From an uncultured Ruminococcus sp. (GTDB lineage: Bacteria > Bacillota > Clostridia > Lachnospirales > Lachnospiraceae): a DNA stretch of 42,253 bases. Location of the stretch: assembly GCA_946494335.1 (NCBI GenBank), contig CAMMBV010000033.1:1-42253 (forward strand), read 5' to 3'. Position numbers and translations under genes: made by a program. The notes beneath the pieces were generated by a model that saw only the letters and a program-made list of their open reading frames with translations, searched no databases and had not been told where the DNA came from. Positions 39,455-42,253 of this stretch are shown one piece after another (position 1 is the first letter of the stretch; each line of letters starts with the position of its first letter).

Positions 39455-41332
39455 TTAAATCTTTCTACTTTCCTGCATTGGCAATCGCTGCCTGTGCAGC
39501 GTTGTTTCCGGGGAGTATTTTTTTCCTTTTAAAAATTGGAGTATGTCACTAATATTAACAACATCTCTATGTACTGAGGGCTCCTCGCCCTCAGAGTCTT
39601 CTTCCGACTCTTTTTCAATATATACAGTAGCATGGTTTTTTCTTCCCTCTACTGCCATATCAATGTTTTTTGTCTCCACACCACTTAAGTTCACATACCA
39701 GGTAAATCTATTATTTCCCTGCGGAACAATTCTGGCAATAAACTTTTCTACAAATCTATTATCGACTTTAGCGCCAGTAATGTTAATTACTTTTTCCAGT
39801 GTCGCATATATCTTATTCCAATTTAATCCGTTTTCTGCTGTCATTTCTTCTGTGGTATTATGTTCATTTATTTTAGATTCGTAATTTGCCAGTTCATCAT
39901 TCAACCGTTTTCGTCTATTCCTATATTCCTCAATAGAAATATCTCCTTCTGACCTCATTTCAATCAGCGTATCAATTTTTAATTTCAACTTGTCGATTTT
40001 TTTCTGGATAGCTATATTTTCCGTTTGCTTATCAATGTCAGCCTGATAGCATTTTTCCAGTATTTTACACGCCTGTTTCATAGCTGCATTTCTATCTTTC
40101 CATATTTCTTCTATAATATGTTTACACATAATCTCCAATTTCCAATCGGCGATCATTTGCATATCACAAAAGCCGGTATCATCCAAACCTTGTTTTCTGC
40201 GTTTTTTTGCAGAACCATTGTTGATCTGATTATAGCATTCGTATCCGTATGACCATTCTCTGTTCTTATTTTTGTGCCACCTGTTTTTACGAAAACTGGC
40301 CCCACAAGAACACTTTAATTTTCTATTCCATTTATCATGGCTTTCTCTTTTAGGGCCTGTCACTCTTTCATCTCCAAAAGGAGTTTTCTTTACAACCGGA
40401 ATATTAAAATCTCTTCGTCTGCTCTTACGGATTTCTTCACATTTTCTCCACTCTTCTTCTGTCACGATTGGCTCAAAATCAGCTTTTACATACATATAGG
40501 TATCACTATTATGATTATTTATTCTTTTTTGTTCCAAATAATTGTTACTAAAGGATTTTCCATAAGCCATATAGCCCATATAGGTAGGATTTCCCAATAT
40601 TCTGCTTACACTGGAAGCAGTCCATTTAATTTGTCCTGTTGCAGCTACTCTTTTTCGCATACAAAGTTCATTCGCAATCTTTGTGGCCCCGATCCCATCA
40701 TTTAGATACATATCAAAAATCATTCTCACGGTTTCTGCCTGCTCTTCATTTATAACATATTTGTTTCCAACTCGGTCATATCCCAGAATATTTCCATTTC
40801 CATAAATTACTCCATTGTTTCGGCTAATATGCTGCCCTGCTTTTACTCGCTCAGATACTTTCCGGCTTTCTTCCTGTGCCAAAGTAGCCATAATCGTTAA
40901 ACGAAGCTCCCCATCACCGTCCATTGTCCAAATATTATCTTCTACAAAATAAACTTCAATTCCAAGATTCTTCAGTTCTCGTGTTGTAACAAGTGTATCC
41001 ACTGTATTTCTTGCGAACCGGCAAACTTCACGGGTAACAATCAAGTCAAATTTTCCTTCTTTAGCGTCTTTAATCATTTGAAGAAATGCGGGCCTCTTCT
41101 TAGCTTGAGTTCCCGTAATTCCTTCGTCAATATATCTGTCCAGGACAATCCAGTTGGGATGAAACTTTGCCTGATCATCATACCATTGCATTTGATTCTC
41201 CAAGGCAGAGATTTGTGCCTCATGCTCTGTTGATACCCTTCCATAAAACACTGTATTACGCATTCTATTTCTGTCATTAAGCGTGTGGAACGGCATTTGG
41301 AAATCTGTATTAAATACCACATTATTATTCAT
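39455..41332 (-). CDS. Large serine recombinase, complete
   Basis: A 625-residue protein. The resolvase catalytic domain has the nucleophile Ser34 (NTVFYGRVSTEHEAQ), the arginine motif VTREVCRFARNTVD and LAQEESRKVSERVKAG. Then come the Recombinase domain (AETVRLIFDMYLNDGIGATK, WTASSVSRILGNPTYMGYM), a zinc ribbon (LKCSCGASFRKNRW then YECYNQ) and coiled-coil, with a Glu/Ser-rich C-terminal tail. It performs site-specific excision and integration of mobile elements. The start at 41332 is fixed by GAGGAGG six bp upstream; the longer frame has no such site. All catalytic parts are intact, unlike the remnant at 2645. It ends the element carrying the small ORF and MazF gene. Confidence 0.93.
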   Translation of the reverse strand: MNNNVVFNTDFQMPFHTLNDRNRMRNTVFYGRVSTEHEAQISALENQMQWYDDQAKFHPNWIVLDRYIDEGITGTQAKKRPAFLQMIKDAKEGKFDLIVTREVCRFARNTVDTLVTTRELKNLGIEVYFVEDNIWTMDGDGELRLTIMATLAQEESRKVSERVKAGQHISRNNGVIYGNGNILGYDRVGNKYVINEEQAETVRMIFDMYLNDGIGATKIANELCMRKRVAATGQIKWTASSVSRILGNPTYMGYMAYGKSFSNNYLEQKRINNHNSDTYMYVKADFEPIVTEEEWRKCEEIRKSRRRDFNIPVVKKTPFGDERVTGPKRESHDKWNRKLKCSCGASFRKNRWHKNKNREWSYGYECYNQINNGSAKKRRKQGLDDTGFCDMQMIADWKLEIMCKHIIEEIWKDRNAAMKQACKILEKCYQADIDKQTENIAIQKKIDKLKLKIDTLIEMRSEGDISIEEYRNRRKRLNDELANYESKINEHNTTEEMTAENGLNWNKIYATLEKVINITGAKVDNRFVEKFIARIVPQGNNRFTWYVNLSGVETKNIDMAVEGRKNHATVYIEKESEEDSEGEEPSVHRDVVNISDILQFLKGKKYSPETTLHRQRLPMQESRKI

Positions 41333-41378
41333 AAGTAAACCTCCTCGTATACTGTTGATAACCAAATTCTATCCGCTG

Positions 41379-41528
41379 TCAGGCAATTTGTGAAATGTGC
41401 GAATCTGCTTTTCTATTCTGCGATTGATAATATTTTTTTGCATTATCGTAAGTTACTTTATTTACAAGCCTTTCTTCAAATAAAATCTCTATTAACATTA
41501 AAGCTGCATACTCTTGTTCTATCTCCAT
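41379..41528 (-). CDS. Small SHOCT-like accessory protein upstream of recombinase
   Basis: A 49-residue protein: MEIEQEYAALMLIEILFEER then LVNKVTYDNAKKYYQS. The LIE.L...LVNK.TYD pattern is like SHOCT-type short helical domains (usually LIEKLFQEG.I..ETYD) that often sit before recombinase genes of clostridial elements. GGAGTG precedes the ATG. It ends 46 bp before the recombinase start on the same strand, so it is probably co-transcribed. Its function is not known; an excision helper role is only a guess. Confidence 0.65.
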   Translation of the reverse strand: MEIEQEYAALMLIEILFEERLVNKVTYDNAKKYYQSQNRKADSHISQIA

Positions 41529-41569
41529 ATATTCTAATCACTCCGTAATTCCATTCATATATTTCGATT

Positions 41570-42088
41570 TCAATAATACTTCTTCCTTATTAAATAATCG
41601 TATCCCTGTCGTACATTACAGAACATACACGTTTCTTTTATTGTCTGATCCTGATCCGCCCGGATGATAAAGTGTTCCTTTGAATTGTAAAATGGCTTTG
41701 CACACACCGGGCATAAACACATCAGAATCGGTTTATCCAGCTTTTTGATCCCCATGCTGGTACGAAGTGCCTTATCCACCTTTAGCATTTGCTCCCGATT
41801 CAGCCTGCCAACATAATCATCTAACCGCCCCTTATCCAGTGTCCGAATCTGCTCCAACAGCACAAAAGATTCCTTCTCCAGTCCTTTGATCCCATTGATC
41901 GGTACATGTGTCGGCAGTTTTGTCTTTGGCTGGCTTGTGATAGCCGCAACAATGACCGTTGGACTGTGGCGGTTGCCACGGTTATTCTGAATGATTAGCA
42001 CGGGACGGTATCCGCCCTGTTCGCTGCCGAAAATAGGATTCAGATCTGCGTGATAAATGTCTCCACGCCGCATTTCTTGTTCTTCCAC
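41570..42088 (-). CDS. PemK/MazF-family endoribonuclease toxin with C-terminal zinc-ribbon-like tail
   Basis: A 172-residue protein. The MazF core has RRGDIYHADLNPIFGSEQGG, RPVLIIQNNRGNRHSPTVIV and QIRTLDKGRLDDYVGRL. The core usually ends near residue 115; here about 55 more residues follow with CLCPVCAKPFY and ETCMFCNVRQGYD, a CxxC...CxxC pair likely to bind zinc. This extended form is common in Firmicutes conjugative elements and often has no dedicated antitoxin beside it; none is visible here. GTG at 42088 was chosen because AAGGAGA lies seven bp upstream; the ATG at 42073 is the alternative. Confidence 0.88.
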   Translation of the reverse strand: MEEQEMRRGDIYHADLNPIFGSEQGGYRPVLIIQNNRGNRHSPTVIVAAITSQPKTKLPTHVPINGIKGLEKESFVLLEQIRTLDKGRLDDYVGRLNREQMLKVDKALRTSMGIKKLDKPILMCLCPVCAKPFYNSKEHFIIRADQDQTIKETCMFCNVRQGYDYLIRKKYY

Positions 42089-42185
42089 AATTATATCTCC
42101 TTCCTCTATACGCCTTAGAACTCTCTTTGTTCCGTAAGGCGCTCCCCGCTCTTTGAAAGCAATCATTCATAGCGGGTATGTATCA

Positions 42186-42216
42186 GCCGGACGCAAAGTA
42201 TTTCTTTGTATCCGGC
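42186..42216. other. Bulged hairpin upstream of the MazF gene
   Basis: GCCGGA (42186-42191) with TCCGGC (42211-42216) encloses CAAAG/CTTTG, a two-step stem-loop in the leader region before the toxin gene. It could be an RNA or a protein-binding site; function unknown. Confidence 0.4.
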
Positions 42217-42253
42217 TACCATAATTGCCTGTTTCAGCCTATTTGTCCTCGAC

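Overview
The window looks like chromosome plus accessory DNA from a gut-type Gram-positive Clostridia, most likely Lachnospiraceae. The evidence is strong AGGAGG-type ribosome binding sites, lipoprotein signals, a Spo0A-C-like remnant, a CsoR/CopA copper operon of the form common in that family, and recombinase and MazF genes typical of clostridial conjugative elements. This placement is inferred from protein style, not from a marker gene. Nearly everything runs on the minus strand. The main exceptions are the arsC remnant (3.7-4.4 kb), the XRE gene (11.3 kb) and the AbiE pair (23.6-25.1 kb).

1-4.8 kb is a junkyard of mobile-element pieces. It holds a YafQ/DinJ-type toxin-antitoxin pair cut by the window edge, a 20-bp-periodic iteron-like array, the 3' half of a flavodoxin gene, an AT-rich orphan gene, a serine recombinase that has lost its catalytic domain, a thioredoxin that has lost its start, an arsC, and a sigma-factor/SH3 chimera.

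5-11.7 kb is a redox cassette: two FMN-reductase-like proteins, a flavodoxin, an NAD(P)H oxidoreductase, two aldo/keto reductases (one with a 2x[4Fe-4S] tail), a LysR regulator, a Dabb protein, a broken Spo0A-C-like gene and an XRE regulator. The central structural observation is that 1162-11759 appears to be a single ~10.6-kb insertion in a flavodoxin-lipoprotein gene. The 5' half of that gene lies at 11760-12221 and the 3' half at 925-1161. They break at the same codon, and both junctions carry similar inverted ends.

11.76-20.0 kb is a second, similarly built redox locus: lipoprotein flavodoxins, an ArsP-type permease, a DUF362 lipoprotein with a DUF4405 cytochrome-b-like membrane protein, a CMD-cupin fusion, an aldo/keto reductase, a flavin reductase, and MerR and LysR regulators. 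It is scarred by gene fragments (Nudix, formylglycine-generating-enzyme-like, flavodoxin tail).

20.1-23.4 kb is a copper operon (csoR, membrane-anchored HMA protein, CopA with a CopZ-like C-terminal domain) with a CsoR box inside its promoter. 23.5-25.3 kb is an AbiEi/AbiEii system. 25.4-26.8 kb holds mscL and degV. 26.8-34.4 kb is a response regulator / histidine kinase / ABC transporter operon that includes an ABC-2 permease fused to an M1-type peptidase. 34.5-38.9 kb holds two membrane c-di-GMP proteins, one synthase-like and one phosphodiesterase-like. 39-42.2 kb is another mobile-element end: an Abi remnant, a full-length large serine recombinase, a small accessory gene and a PemK/MazF toxin. 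No rRNA, tRNA or CRISPR array was seen.
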